Below are positions 56,676 to 64,000 of a stretch of 64,000 nt of DNA, piece by piece. Position 1 is the first letter of the stretch. The number at the start of each line of letters is the position of its first letter. Source of the DNA: Paracoccus fistulariae (GTDB taxonomy: Bacteria; Pseudomonadota; Alphaproteobacteria; Rhodobacterales; Rhodobacteraceae); assembly GCF_028553785.1 (NCBI RefSeq), contig NZ_CP067136.1, positions 620,001 to 684,000 of the forward strand, written 5' to 3'. The notes under the pieces were generated by a model. That model did not search any database and was not told the DNA's origin. It saw only the letters and a list, made by a program, of their open reading frames with translations. Both the position numbers and the translations under genes were made by a program.

Positions 56676-57803
56676 TCAGTTGCCGATACTTGCCAGCGCG
56701 TCGGCAGAAACCGCGGTGCCGGTGATCGACAGCAGCCGCTTGCGCCACTGCACATAGGGGGCTTCGGTCACATAGACGGTATCGCCGTCGCGGATCAGGA
56801 AATCGCGCGCCAGGAACAGCCCGTTCGGCCGGGTCATGTCCAGCACATAGGCCATGCGCTGCGTGCCATAGACCGATTTGCCCAGCACGCGCGAGGCCAC
56901 CGATTCCGGTTCGTCGCGCAGGATGAACACACCGGTCGGATCGGCCAGATCAGAGGACAAACCGCCCACCATGGCGACCGCCTCGACCGCGCTGATCACC
57001 TCATTGCCCAGCGGCACGCGGGTTTGCCCGCCAAGCGCACCAAGCGCGGTGAAGCTGCGCTGATCCTCTTCCACCAGCACGATATCGCCGGGGCGCAGCG
57101 CAATGTCGTTCTGGCCGGTATAAAGATCGGTCAGCCAGACCTTGCCCCGGTCGGTGCCGCGCTTGACGGTCACGACGGCGATTTCAGGCTCGATGGCAAC
57201 GCCGCCGGCCCGGGCCAGCATGGCTGACAGCGTGCGGGTCGGGCGTTCGATCGGATAGACGCCCTGCGCGCCGACCTTGCCCATGACCGAAACCGTGGCC
57301 CCGTCGCCCGCGACACGCGCGACCGTGACCTGCGGGTCGGGGGTCTGAGAGCTGAGCCGGTCGGTGATGATCTGACGCAGCTGATCGGGCGTGTTGCCCG
57401 CAGCGCGCAGGCGGCCCGCATAGGGCACGAAGATATAGCCACGGCTGTCGACCTGAATTTCCTGCAGGTTCGTCGAGCTGCTGCCCAGCGAGGTCAGCAA
57501 CCCGTCATCCACGTTTTCCCAGATCGACAGACCCAGCACGTCGCCCGCGCGGATCTCATCCGCGCCGACGGCACCCGCATTGCGGAAACTGCTGGAAAAA
57601 CCATAGCTTGGCACGAAATTCGTGGCGCGGTTGACGTGATCATTGACGAAAATCACATGGGCATTGCCGCCTTTTTCGACAGCACCGGAATAAATTTCTT
57701 TCTTGCTGGGGCCGGAACGTGGCAGCGTGCAGGCCGCCAGCAGAACCATCGTCGCCAGCATGGCCAAGCGAACCGCCGCAGTTCGGGAGGGAATGACTGT
57801 CAC
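56676..57803 (-). CDS. Outer-membrane polysaccharide export lipoprotein (Wza/KpsD-like)
   Basis: The 375-residue protein has a lipoprotein signal with modified cysteine at residue 25 (LLAACTLPRSG), a poly-export domain (EIRAGDVLGLSIWENVDDGL) and SLBB repeats (VSVMGKVGAQGVYPIERPT; VPLGNEVISAVEAVAMVGGL). It should form the outer-membrane channel for capsular polysaccharide. It is transcribed with kpsC, 8 bp downstream. The matching inner-membrane genes (kpsM, kpsT, kpsE) are not in the window, so this is a split capsule locus. Confidence 0.92.
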   Translation of the reverse strand: MTVIPSRTAAVRLAMLATMVLLAACTLPRSGPSKKEIYSGAVEKGGNAHVIFVNDHVNRATNFVPSYGFSSSFRNAGAVGADEIRAGDVLGLSIWENVDDGLLTSLGSSSTNLQEIQVDSRGYIFVPYAGRLRAAGNTPDQLRQIITDRLSSQTPDPQVTVARVAGDGATVSVMGKVGAQGVYPIERPTRTLSAMLARAGGVAIEPEIAVVTVKRGTDRGKVWLTDLYTGQNDIALRPGDIVLVEEDQRSFTALGALGGQTRVPLGNEVISAVEAVAMVGGLSSDLADPTGVFILRDEPESVASRVLGKSVYGTQRMAYVLDMTRPNGLFLARDFLIRDGDTVYVTEAPYVQWRKRLLSITGTAVSADALASIGN

Positions 57804-57897
57804 CTCAGGAAACTCCTGTTTTCTAGATCCGGCCTTTATGGCCAGTTTCTACGTAATCTAGCGTGTGATGGCGCTGGATACCACAATTTACTGTGAT

Positions 57898-59244
57898 CTA
57901 ATCTACAAGATCGTCAATTTGTTGCCGTTGCAGCGCGTGGCCCATCTCCAGCGCCTCATAGGGGTCATACGGCGACAGGATCATGTCTGCAATCAGTCGC
58001 AGCGTATGGGCGCGCGACTGTTTGGCGTAAAATCCTCCGGGGATCTGGCTGGTTTGCAGCAGATAGTCGCGGAAGATGCGATAGGAGGTGGGATCGGGCG
58101 GGATCGGGCTGGCGAAGAAGTCGTCCAGCCCTTGGTCAGAGACCAGCCCCGGCTTGCTATAGACCGCCCGGCCCATCGCCTTGACCGGCAGACCGCGCCA
58201 CAGCGCCTGCTGCGCGGCGGTGGAATTCACGGTGACGATCGAGCGCGCATAGCGCAGCATATCGGCCAGCTTGCCGCCCCTGAAATAATGCACGCGCCCC
58301 TGCACCCCATATGCGGCGGCGGCCTTGCGGATCGCATCGCGATTGCGGGCGCGGCCATCTTCCAGCGGATGTGCCTTGAACAGCAGATGATGGTGCCGCG
58401 GGGCCGAGCGGGCGAAGGAGGCGATAACCTCGTCCACGAAATCGCGGTTCCGGGGATATTTTGAATGTCGCAGAAAGCTGGAATCATGTTCCAGCTGCAT
58501 CAGCACAAGGGAATAGGGATTCCCGGACCGCTTGAACCTGTGCCATTGCACCGCGCGGACCAGGTTCACCACCGGTGACATCAGCAGGCGGCGCAGGTTC
58601 AGCCGGAATTCTTCCAGCACGCTCAGCGCGCGGTGACTGCGATAGCCCGGATATTTGCGGTTCGCCGCGACGATCAGGAAATGATACAGCGCGCCATAGA
58701 ATTTGTGCTGGCGCATATCGCCCCAATGCGCGGGCGGGCGGCGGATTTCCAGGTCCGACTGTCGCAGCGTCGCATGCATATGGGGCAGGTCGATCTCCAG
58801 CAGCGCCGAATGCCCGTTCGAGCCGTTCCGCTCATAGGTGACCCAATAGGGGCGCAGATAGCCCTCTTCGAAGACATGCAGCGTGATGCCCCGCGCCTCG
58901 GCGGCCATTCGGGCGGTGGCGTGGATCGGCCTGACATCGCCATAAAGCACGATATCGGTGACGCCATTCCGGGTCAGGATCTGGTCAAGATGCGCGGGCC
59001 ATTCGTTCGGATTGCCGCTGTGTCGGATCAGGCTGTCCTTGTCGGACCAGAAGAATTCGTCGCCCGCATTGAAGACGCAGCGCCAGACCGTGGACCCCGC
59101 CGCACGCAACAGCCGCGCCAGCCCGTCGAAAAACGGGCCATGCGGCCCCTGCAGCAGCAGGAAAACCCGCCCCTCGGGCATCTGTCTGGGATGCAGGCGG
59201 CAGGCAGTGGTCAAACGCCATTCCACGATCTGATCTTTTGGCAT
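57898..59244 (-). CDS. kpsS: Capsule polysaccharide protein KpsS (Kdo transferase)
   Basis: The 448-residue protein matches KpsS: FLLLQGPHGPFFDGLARLL, HVFEEGYLRPYWVTYERNG, HLLFKAHPLEDGRARNRD and ARSIVTVNSTAAQQALWRGL. KpsS adds the first Kdo to phosphatidylglycerol at the base of the capsule primer, before KpsC extends it. I chose ATG 59244, with GGGGC upstream; a later ATG at 59181 (MPEGRVFLLLQG) is also possible. A 95-bp gap separates it from the export gene downstream. Confidence 0.92.
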   Translation of the reverse strand: MPKDQIVEWRLTTACRLHPRQMPEGRVFLLLQGPHGPFFDGLARLLRAAGSTVWRCVFNAGDEFFWSDKDSLIRHSGNPNEWPAHLDQILTRNGVTDIVLYGDVRPIHATARMAAEARGITLHVFEEGYLRPYWVTYERNGSNGHSALLEIDLPHMHATLRQSDLEIRRPPAHWGDMRQHKFYGALYHFLIVAANRKYPGYRSHRALSVLEEFRLNLRRLLMSPVVNLVRAVQWHRFKRSGNPYSLVLMQLEHDSSFLRHSKYPRNRDFVDEVIASFARSAPRHHHLLFKAHPLEDGRARNRDAIRKAAAAYGVQGRVHYFRGGKLADMLRYARSIVTVNSTAAQQALWRGLPVKAMGRAVYSKPGLVSDQGLDDFFASPIPPDPTSYRIFRDYLLQTSQIPGGFYAKQSRAHTLRLIADMILSPYDPYEALEMGHALQRQQIDDLVD

Positions 59245-59410
59245 TCTGCCCCGGTGTAAATTTCTGCATCGACAAGATTGCACCCGCTTTTACACGAGTT
59301 GCTCTGTAAATGCATTATAGCTTGTTGGTTAAGTTAGGATTAGCGGCATGGCGGCGGGTTGAAAGCTGCGCGGGCATTCACTAGCTCTGTGCTAGGAATG
59401 CGAGGGCAGG

Positions 59411-60016
59411 ATGTTTACAGGGATCATCACCGATATTGGCGATGTCCGCACGGTGGAAATGCGCGGGGACATGCGCGCGCGCATCGCCTGCGGCTATGAG
59501 ATGGCGGGCGTTGATCTGGGCGCCTCGATCGCCTGCGACGGTGTCTGCCTGACCGTGATCGCCAAGGGCGAGGACTGGTTCGATGTCGATATCTCGGCCG
59601 AGACCCTGTCCAAGACGAATATTGGCGCGAATGGCTGGCAGCAGGGCAAGCGCCTGAATCTTGAACGCGCCTTGCGCGTGGGCGACGAATTGGGCGGTCA
59701 TATCGTCAGCGGCCATGTCGATGGCGTGACCCGGATCGTCGGGATCGCGGATGAGGGCGACAGCCTGCGCGTTACCTTCGAGGCGTCGGCGGAACTGGCG
59801 AAATTCATCGCGCCCAAGGGATCGGTCGCGCTGAACGGCACCTCGCTGACGGTGAATGAGGTCTTGGGCAATCGTTTCGGCATCAACCTGATCCCGCATA
59901 CGCAGGGCGTCACCACCTGGGGCGAGATTGCCGAGGGCGACGCGGTCAATCTGGAGATCGACACCCTGGCCCGCTATGTCGCGCGTCTGGCCGAGGCGCA
60001 GGCGGGCAGCGCATAA
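59411..60016 (+). CDS. ribE: Riboflavin synthase alpha subunit RibE
   Basis: The 201-residue enzyme has the two lumazine-binding repeats: MFTGIITDIGDVRTVE then ACDGVCLTVIAKGEDWFDVD, and GHIVSGHVDGVTRIVGIAD then NGTSLTVNEVLGNRFGINLI. It dismutates two lumazines to riboflavin. In many relatives ribBA and ribH follow; here only a 309-bp gene-poor stretch and nusB follow. It is often called ribC in other nomenclature. Confidence 0.96.
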   Translation: MFTGIITDIGDVRTVEMRGDMRARIACGYEMAGVDLGASIACDGVCLTVIAKGEDWFDVDISAETLSKTNIGANGWQQGKRLNLERALRVGDELGGHIVSGHVDGVTRIVGIADEGDSLRVTFEASAELAKFIAPKGSVALNGTSLTVNEVLGNRFGINLIPHTQGVTTWGEIAEGDAVNLEIDTLARYVARLAEAQAGSA

Positions 60017-60325
60017 CGCAGGCTGCCCGGCAATGCCGCGCCGACGCCTGCCCTTGCGCAAGCAGATGCCTGCGCAAGATGCCCCGGGCCATGCGGGTGC
60101 CGCCGTCCCGACGATAACAACCGCGCCACCCGATCGCCGCGTCAGACGCAAAGGGTCTTGACGCCCTGACCGTTTCCCGCCATGTCGCGCCTCTTGTTTC
60201 ACCCTGCAGGAACTTCTGCCAGAATGGGCATATGGCGCAGCCGCGTTGTTATGTCTAAAGAAGTTCAGCGCGGCACCGGGCCGCAAGACAGGACGTACAG
60301 GCAGTTTGGACGGAAAGGGCCGGGC
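60017..60325 (+). other. Gene-poor gap between ribE and nusB
   Basis: These 309 bp carry no recognisable coding motif; an in-frame extension upstream of nusB from 60182 has no family similarity. No trace of ribH or ribBA was seen. The stretch is GC-rich, with several short repeats of TGCGCAAG and CCTGCGCAAG (60054-60076). Confidence 0.6.
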
Positions 60326-60814
60326 ATGAGCACCGCCGATGATAACGCCAGGGCAAAATCGCAGACCCGTCGCGCCAAAAGCAGCGGCGCGCGGCTTTAT
60401 GCGGTGCAGGCCCTGTTCCAGATGGAGGCAGGAGGTCAATCCGCCGACCGCGTGATGACCGAATTCCAGAATTGGCGCCTTGAAGCCGAGGATGAAGACG
60501 GCCGCTATATCGAGGCGGATGACAAGCTGTTCACCCGCATCATCGACGATGTCGTGACCTGGCAGTCGAAGATCGATCAGGCGACGGATCGCGGTCTGGT
60601 CGCGAAATGGCCCATTGATCGCATCGACCCGGTGCTGCGCGCGCTGTTCCGCGCCGCAGGCGCCGAACTCGTCTCGCCCAAGGCACCGCCCAAGGTCGTC
60701 ATTACCGAATATGTCCGGCTGGCCGAGGCCTTCTTTCCCGATGGCAAAGAGCCGAAATTCGTGAATGCGGTGCTGGATCACATGGCGCGGGACCTGCGCC
60801 CGGACGCATTTTAA
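60326..60814 (+). CDS. nusB: Transcription antitermination factor NusB
   Basis: The 162-residue all-helical protein begins MSTADDNARAKSQTRRAKSS and has RLYAVQALFQMEAGGQSAD, VVITEYVRLAEAFF and KFVNAVLDHMARDLRP, as expected for NusB. It binds boxA RNA with NusE (S10) in rRNA antitermination. ATG 60326 starts after GGAAAGGG; the longer in-frame extension is not supported. A strong terminator follows directly. Confidence 0.95.
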   Translation: MSTADDNARAKSQTRRAKSSGARLYAVQALFQMEAGGQSADRVMTEFQNWRLEAEDEDGRYIEADDKLFTRIIDDVVTWQSKIDQATDRGLVAKWPIDRIDPVLRALFRAAGAELVSPKAPPKVVITEYVRLAEAFFPDGKEPKFVNAVLDHMARDLRPDAF

Positions 60815-60837
60815 CAAGATTTCGCCGTCTGCTTGGC

Positions 60838-60866
60838 AAAGGCCCGGGTCATCCCGGGCCTTTTTT
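60838..60866 (+). terminator. Strong intrinsic terminator after nusB
   Basis: GGCCCGGG (60841-60848) pairs perfectly with CCCGGGCC (60853-60860) around TCAT; flanking AAA/TTT extends the stem and six Ts follow. Confidence 0.92.
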
Positions 60867-61381
60867 CTTTACCTAGGGGTCATCGCCGTGCTTCTATCGC
60901 CGACAATATGCAGTTGCATACCGTGGTGAAGGGGCGCGACGGGCTGAGTCGCCGTCCCGGCGGGGCACGAAATTGAGGCTCATTCAAGAACGAACAAGAT
61001 GCCATCGTGTCGAATGTGCAACATCTGCAAGACCCGTTCACCGATATTTGTCTGCTCAATTTTCCGGCAGTAACGCTTAGATTTCATCTTATGATAACAA
61101 GGCAAACAGAACGAACTGTTTCGATATTCTGTTTTTGTTAGCGTTCTCATGCGCTTGACCTGTGCCGAAAAAAGTTCCTGCTTACCTGTTCACGGTTGTA
61201 TGTCAGCGGTTTTCCGCCGGTCGCATCGGCACTGACAATACCTCACGTTTTCGGGAATTCCTGCGATTTCGTCACCCCCTTTGAACCTTCGGCGGGCCAG
61301 TTTAATTGACCCCCAGCAGACATGCTCTGGTGCCCATCACAGTGCCAGGACAACGAAACTCAGCTCGTGAGGAACACTAAG
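60867..61381 (+). promoter_or_regulatory. Long untranslated upstream region of the outer-membrane protein gene
   Basis: This 515-bp region has no supported coding frame. It includes a relatively AT-rich core (about 61070-61150) and a possible -35 box TTGACC at 61153. The ribosome site GTGAGGAA precedes the ATG at 61382. Such a long leader before an envelope protein gene suggests complex transcriptional control or a small RNA, but no specific site is certain. Confidence 0.4.
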
Positions 61382-62344
61382 ATGAAAAAAGTTACGCTGC
61401 TGACCGGCACCGCCGCTCTCGTGGCCGCACTGTCGGCTCCGGCATTCGCGCAAACCGAAATCTCGACCGGCGCCAACGCCGCTGGCCTGAGCGAAATCGA
61501 CGATCAGATCACTGACATCCAGGACGACGTTCAGGACGACTTCGACCGTTCGAACGACCCCGAGCGTTTCGGTCCCGCTGACCGCCGTCAGGGCCTGTTC
61601 GGCTCCATGTCGCTGACCTATGCAGGCAGCGATGGCAACGACGAAAGCCAGGACTTCGCTCTGGGTGGCCGCGTGTCGTACAACCAGGGTCCCTGGGCGC
61701 AAACCGTTGGTATGCTGCTGGAATTCGGTGAAGACGAAAACGGCGACAAAGACAAAGAAGACGTCTCGGTCATCTATGATGCCCAGTACTACTTCAACGA
61801 TCGCTTCTATGCCTTCGCTCTGGGCCGCTTCGAAATCGACGGTCTGGCTGACGGCGAAGCCAACAGCGACTCCAGCACCCAGCAGGACCTGGTCGAAGAA
61901 CTGGGCGACTTCCGTCGCGACGGCTTCATCGGCGTTGGCCCGGGTTACCGCGTCATCAACACCGAACAGACCGCATGGCGCGTTCAGGGTGGTATCGGCT
62001 ACCGCTACACCCAGACCGGTGCTCAGCACGCCGGCTACGACCTGGTCGAGAACGCCGCTGGCGGCTATGACCGCGTTGCCGTCGACGATTCGTCGGATAA
62101 CGGCATCGGCTACATCGTGTCGTCGCGCTTCTACCACCGCTTCAACGACATGGTCTTCCTGACCAACGACACCGACTTCCTGTCTTCGGATGACTCGGAT
62201 GACGTGATCACCAACCAGCTGGGCGTCAACTTCAAGATGAGCGACCAACTGGCGACCCGCGTGAGCTACACCACCGAGTACCAGGAAAACCGTCCGATCC
62301 GCACCGACAATACTCTGGGTGTTTCGATCGTGTACGGCTTCTGA
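61382..62344 (+). CDS. DUF481-like outer-membrane beta-barrel protein
   Basis: The 320-residue protein has a signal peptide (MKKVTLLTGTAALVAALSAP, cleaved after AFA) and a mature part of alternating hydrophobic strands ending in phenylalanine (VSIVYGF), the outer-membrane assembly signal. It resembles YdiY/DUF481 proteins (GLFGSMSLTYAGSDGNDES; QLATRVSYTTEYQENRP). The mature N-terminus has an acidic helix (IDDQITDIQDDVQDDFDRS). Codon use favours C/T-ending major codons (GAC, GGC, CTG, CGT, GCT), unlike its neighbours, suggesting very high expression. A strong terminator follows. Confidence 0.88.
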   Translation: MKKVTLLTGTAALVAALSAPAFAQTEISTGANAAGLSEIDDQITDIQDDVQDDFDRSNDPERFGPADRRQGLFGSMSLTYAGSDGNDESQDFALGGRVSYNQGPWAQTVGMLLEFGEDENGDKDKEDVSVIYDAQYYFNDRFYAFALGRFEIDGLADGEANSDSSTQQDLVEELGDFRRDGFIGVGPGYRVINTEQTAWRVQGGIGYRYTQTGAQHAGYDLVENAAGGYDRVAVDDSSDNGIGYIVSSRFYHRFNDMVFLTNDTDFLSSDDSDDVITNQLGVNFKMSDQLATRVSYTTEYQENRPIRTDNTLGVSIVYGF

Positions 62345-62372
62345 TCCATCCCTCGGATCAGTCTCTCTGGAA

Positions 62373-62397
62373 GGGCGGCCATCTGGCCGCCCTTTTT
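62373..62397 (+). terminator. Intrinsic terminator after the outer-membrane protein gene
   Basis: GGGCGGCC (62373-62380) pairs perfectly with GGCCGCCC (62385-62392) around ATCT, followed by TTTTT. Confidence 0.92.
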
Positions 62398-62418
62398 CGT
62401 TTCAGTTGCGCGGATATG

Positions 62419-62451
62419 AAAAAACCGCCGCTGCCGGGGCAGGGCGGTTTT
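62419..62451 (-). terminator. Minus-strand intrinsic terminator
   Basis: AAAACCGCC (62421-62429) and GGCGGTTTT (62443-62451) are perfect inverted repeats. Read on the minus strand the stem is followed by a run of six Ts (62424-62419). It implies a minus-strand transcript ending here, though no well-supported gene precedes it. Confidence 0.65.
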
Positions 62452-62654
62452 CAGGTGGCGGGAACCGCAGCGACCGCGGCAGCGCGAGATTTCCCGAAAG
62501 CCTGGAGTACCAGGTGGGCGCCGGGTAACGAGACCAGGGTCACGCCAGAGCCAGCTCCCTCGGAAAAGTTATAGGCCAGTGGAAAAATGGCCGCACGCGA
62601 GAAGAGCAGAAGCCCGCCGGATCCGCAGATATGCAGCGCGGCGCGCGCTTTCAA
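62451..62654 (-). CDS. Possible small protein ending at the minus-strand terminator
   Basis: The 67-codon frame starts at TTG 62654 and stops at the base of the terminator stem. The product (MKARAALHICGSGGLLLFSR, then AAIFPLAYNFSEG and later GVTLVSLPGAHLVL) is hydrophobic in places, with no known motif. No clear ribosome site is seen. The terminator could equally belong to a non-coding RNA. Confidence 0.25.
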   Translation of the reverse strand: MKARAALHICGSGGLLLFSRAAIFPLAYNFSEGAGSGVTLVSLPGAHLVLQAFGKSRAAAVAAVPAT

Positions 62655-62716
62655 GAGTGAAGTTTCGCGGGGCAGGGCGCTTGCGGAATGTTTCCTTTTC
62701 GTTCTAATATGTCCAG

Positions 62717-63181
62717 ATGGATCAGCCTATGGAATACCTGCCCGCCATGCCCGGCCAGCGCCTTGCGCGCGGCGTGGCGCGGCTGTTGCGCAGCATGGAT
62801 CATGCGGTGCTGACGGAATTCGTGCCGGTGCGGGGGCTGCGGGTCGATCTGATCAGCCTGTCGCCCAAGGGCGATTTCTGGATCGTCGAATGCAAAAGCT
62901 GCCGCAATGATTTCGCCAGCGACAGGAAATGGCAGGGCTATCTGGATTGGTGCGACCGCTATTTCTGGGCCGTGGATGGCGATTTTCCGTCCGAATTGCT
63001 GCCCGCTGAAACCGGGCTGATCACAGCCGATGCCTATGGGGCCGAAATTCAGCGCATGCCGCCCGAAACCCGGCTGGCGGGGGCGCGCCGGACCAGGGTA
63101 TTGCGCGATTTCGCGCGGGCAGGGGCCCTGCGGCTGCAGGGCCTGACCGATCCCGAATCGCTTACTTCTTCGGCTTTTTAG
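62717..63181 (+). CDS. mmcB: MmcB-family DNA repair protein
   Basis: The 154-residue protein matches the MmcB family of alphaproteobacteria: VLTEFVPVRGLRVDLISLS followed by FWIVECKSCRNDFASDRKWQ, a PD-(D/E)xK nuclease-like core (Asp in RVDL, Glu and Lys in VECKS), and YLDWCDRYFWAVDGDFP. In Caulobacter MmcB acts with the ImuABC mutasome after DNA damage. It may start at ATG 62717 or at 62729 (MEYLPAMPGQ). Its 3' end overlaps the convergent small gene by 20 bp. Confidence 0.9.
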   Translation: MDQPMEYLPAMPGQRLARGVARLLRSMDHAVLTEFVPVRGLRVDLISLSPKGDFWIVECKSCRNDFASDRKWQGYLDWCDRYFWAVDGDFPSELLPAETGLITADAYGAEIQRMPPETRLAGARRTRVLRDFARAGALRLQGLTDPESLTSSAF

Positions 63182-63377
63182 CGCCGCCCTTTTTCGCCAT
63201 GGACCGGGCGGCCTCGACCGCCGCCATCAGCTCTTCGGCGATTTCGGCCGCCTCTTCCGGGTCGAAATCCAGCGGCAGATCGATTCCATCGCCCTCGACA
63301 TAGATCCGCACCATGCCCTGATCCGTCGGGCCGACCTGCAAATTCGCGGCGATGTTGCTCTGGCTGTTAATGCTCAC
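63162..63377 (-). CDS. Small DUF6324-like conserved protein
   Basis: The 71-residue protein starts at GTG 63377, with GAGGAAA eight bases upstream, which decides this start over an upstream in-frame extension. It reads SINSQSNIAANLQVGPTDQG, then MVRIYVEGDGIDLPLDFDPE and EAAEIAEELMAAVEAARSMA, and ends in a lysine-rich tail (KKGGAKKPKK). I recall this as a DUF6324-type protein widespread in Rhodobacteraceae. The function is unknown; the basic tail could bind nucleic acid. Confidence 0.75.
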   Translation of the reverse strand: MSINSQSNIAANLQVGPTDQGMVRIYVEGDGIDLPLDFDPEEAAEIAEELMAAVEAARSMAKKGGAKKPKK

Positions 63378-63480
63378 GGCGGTTTCCTCAATTTGGCTGT
63401 CGCTTTCTGTAACGCGAGGACGATTTCGCGGCAAGACGGGCTTGCAACTGACCCCGACCAGCGTTACAGAACGCATCCGT

Positions 63481-63557
63481 GCCGCCTTAGCTCAGTTGGT
63501 TAGAGCGCTAGATTGTGGATCTAGAGGTCCCCCGTTCAAGCCGGGGAGGCGGTACCA
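63481..63557 (+). tRNA. tRNA-His (GUG), alphaproteobacterial type
   Basis: The 77-nt gene including CCA has acceptor arms GCCGCCT and AGGCGGT, D-loop AGTTGGTTA, anticodon loop TTGTGGA (anticodon GTG), T-arm CCCCG/CGGGG with TTCAAGC. Position 72 is U (a G1-U72 wobble) and position 73 is A. The base before position 1 is T, so G-1 is not encoded. This is the unusual tRNA-His described for an alphaproteobacterial subgroup including Caulobacter. Confidence 0.97.
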
Positions 63558-63675
63558 CTTTCCAAACAAAAATTAAGATGAAATCCGGGTGCTTGTCATA
63601 TCGCCTCTGGAACAATGATCTCTGCCATGTGTTGTTGAGGTGACAAATCACATGACATCCTGAGGGGACATTATC

Positions 63676-64000
63676 ATGGCTGATGCAAAGCAAACCGTAG
63701 AAGGCGTCTCGCAAGACGTGAAGCAGGCCGCCAATGAGGCGAAAGAGGATATCCGTCGTGGCGCCCGCGAGGTTGCCGACGACGTGCGCGACACCGCGGA
63801 CCGTCTGCAGGACAATGGCGGCGTGGATCGCCTGAAAGAGCGTGGCGCCGATTTCGCCAATGCCGCCGCTGAAACCGGCCGCGAATATGCCGAGCGCGCC
63901 CGTCAGGCGGGCGAAGACTATGCCAACCGCGCCCGCGCCGAGGCAGAGCATCTGTACGAACGCGGTCAGCAGGCGGCCAAGGAAGTCTCTCACTACGCCG
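63676..64000 (+). CDS. Charged helical-repeat protein (YqjD/LEA-like), C-terminus outside window
   Basis: An ATG at 63676 with GAGGGGA upstream opens a frame that continues to the window end (108 codons). The product begins MADAKQTVEGVSQDVKQAAN and consists of Ala/Glu/Arg/Asp-rich amphipathic repeats (RGAREVADDVRDTADRLQ; ETGREYAERARQAGEDYAN). Such proteins resemble ElaB/YqjD or LEA/stress-associated proteins, and may end in a C-terminal membrane helix outside the window. Function is unknown. Confidence 0.75.
   Translation, partial: MADAKQTVEGVSQDVKQAANEAKEDIRRGAREVADDVRDTADRLQDNGGVDRLKERGADFANAAAETGREYAERARQAGEDYANRARAEAEHLYERGQQAAKEVSHYA

Noticed and set aside
59381..60817. 478-codon minus-strand open frame across ribE and nusB
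   Set aside because: Antisense to two conserved genes; considered for the missing riboflavin genes, but it has no RibH or RibBA motif.

Overview
The window is GC-rich chromosomal DNA from an alphaproteobacterium, most likely family Rhodobacteraceae and Paracoccus-like. The evidence is the SciP-CtrA pair, clustered GANTC (CcrM-type) sites, MmcB, the dnaG-rpoD pair, and a tRNA-His of the alphaproteobacterial type (U72, A73, no encoded G-1). The genus is an inference from gene content and style, not from a database match.

Accessory half, about 1-32.2 kb. (i) 1-9.2 kb, minus strand: a LuxR/MalT-like regulator, then an operon with two Dpp-type permeases, a fused double-ATPase, a HyuA-like hydantoinase/oxoprolinase and two tandem DUF917 proteins, the second cut by the window edge. 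(ii) 9.7-19.0 kb, plus strand: a promoter overlapped by palindromes, a ribose-type ABC importer, an SDR polyol dehydrogenase, a DhaK-DhaL ketose kinase, a free DhaL and a SorC-type regulator fused to a complete DhaK-like domain. The likely logic is to import a polyol, oxidise it to a ketose and phosphorylate it, with the last protein possibly sensing or phosphorylating the same ketose. (iii) 19.1-21.7 kb: a decayed IS3-family element interrupted by a complete IS256-family element with an exact 8-bp target duplication. (iv) 22.0-31.5 kb, minus strand: OppD, OppF, binding protein, DppB, DppC, gamma-glutamyltransferase-like protein, DUF1028, TauE/SafE permease and a GntR/FadR regulator, read from a promoter with a perfect palindrome. 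This looks like uptake and hydrolysis of an amide or gamma-glutamyl compound. (v) About 31.5-32.2 kb: spacer with an IS5-family remnant.

Conserved half, 32.2-64 kb. It starts at tRNA-Ser(UGA) and holds sufE, mnmA, sciP, ctrA, ligA, recG, a small membrane ORF, a SufU-like scaffold, hisI, gluQ, trmFO, rplY, an FMN alpha-hydroxyacid dehydrogenase, a TetR regulator, dnaG, rpoD, a BLUF photoreceptor gene overlapping rpoD, rmuC, yjbQ, nrdR, ribD, three capsule export/initiation genes (kpsC, wza/kpsD-like, kpsS), ribE, nusB, an outer-membrane DUF481 protein, mmcB, a DUF6324-type protein, tRNA-His and the start of a charged helical-repeat protein. The capsule genes separate ribD from ribE, and ribBA and ribH are not found beside ribE or nusB.

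The most notable items are the SorC-DhaK fusion with an orphan DhaL next to it, the GANTC-loaded inverted repeat upstream of rpoD, the BLUF gene overlapping rpoD, the operon with two neighbouring Ntn-type hydrolases, and a SufU-like scaffold lacking one ligand cysteine.
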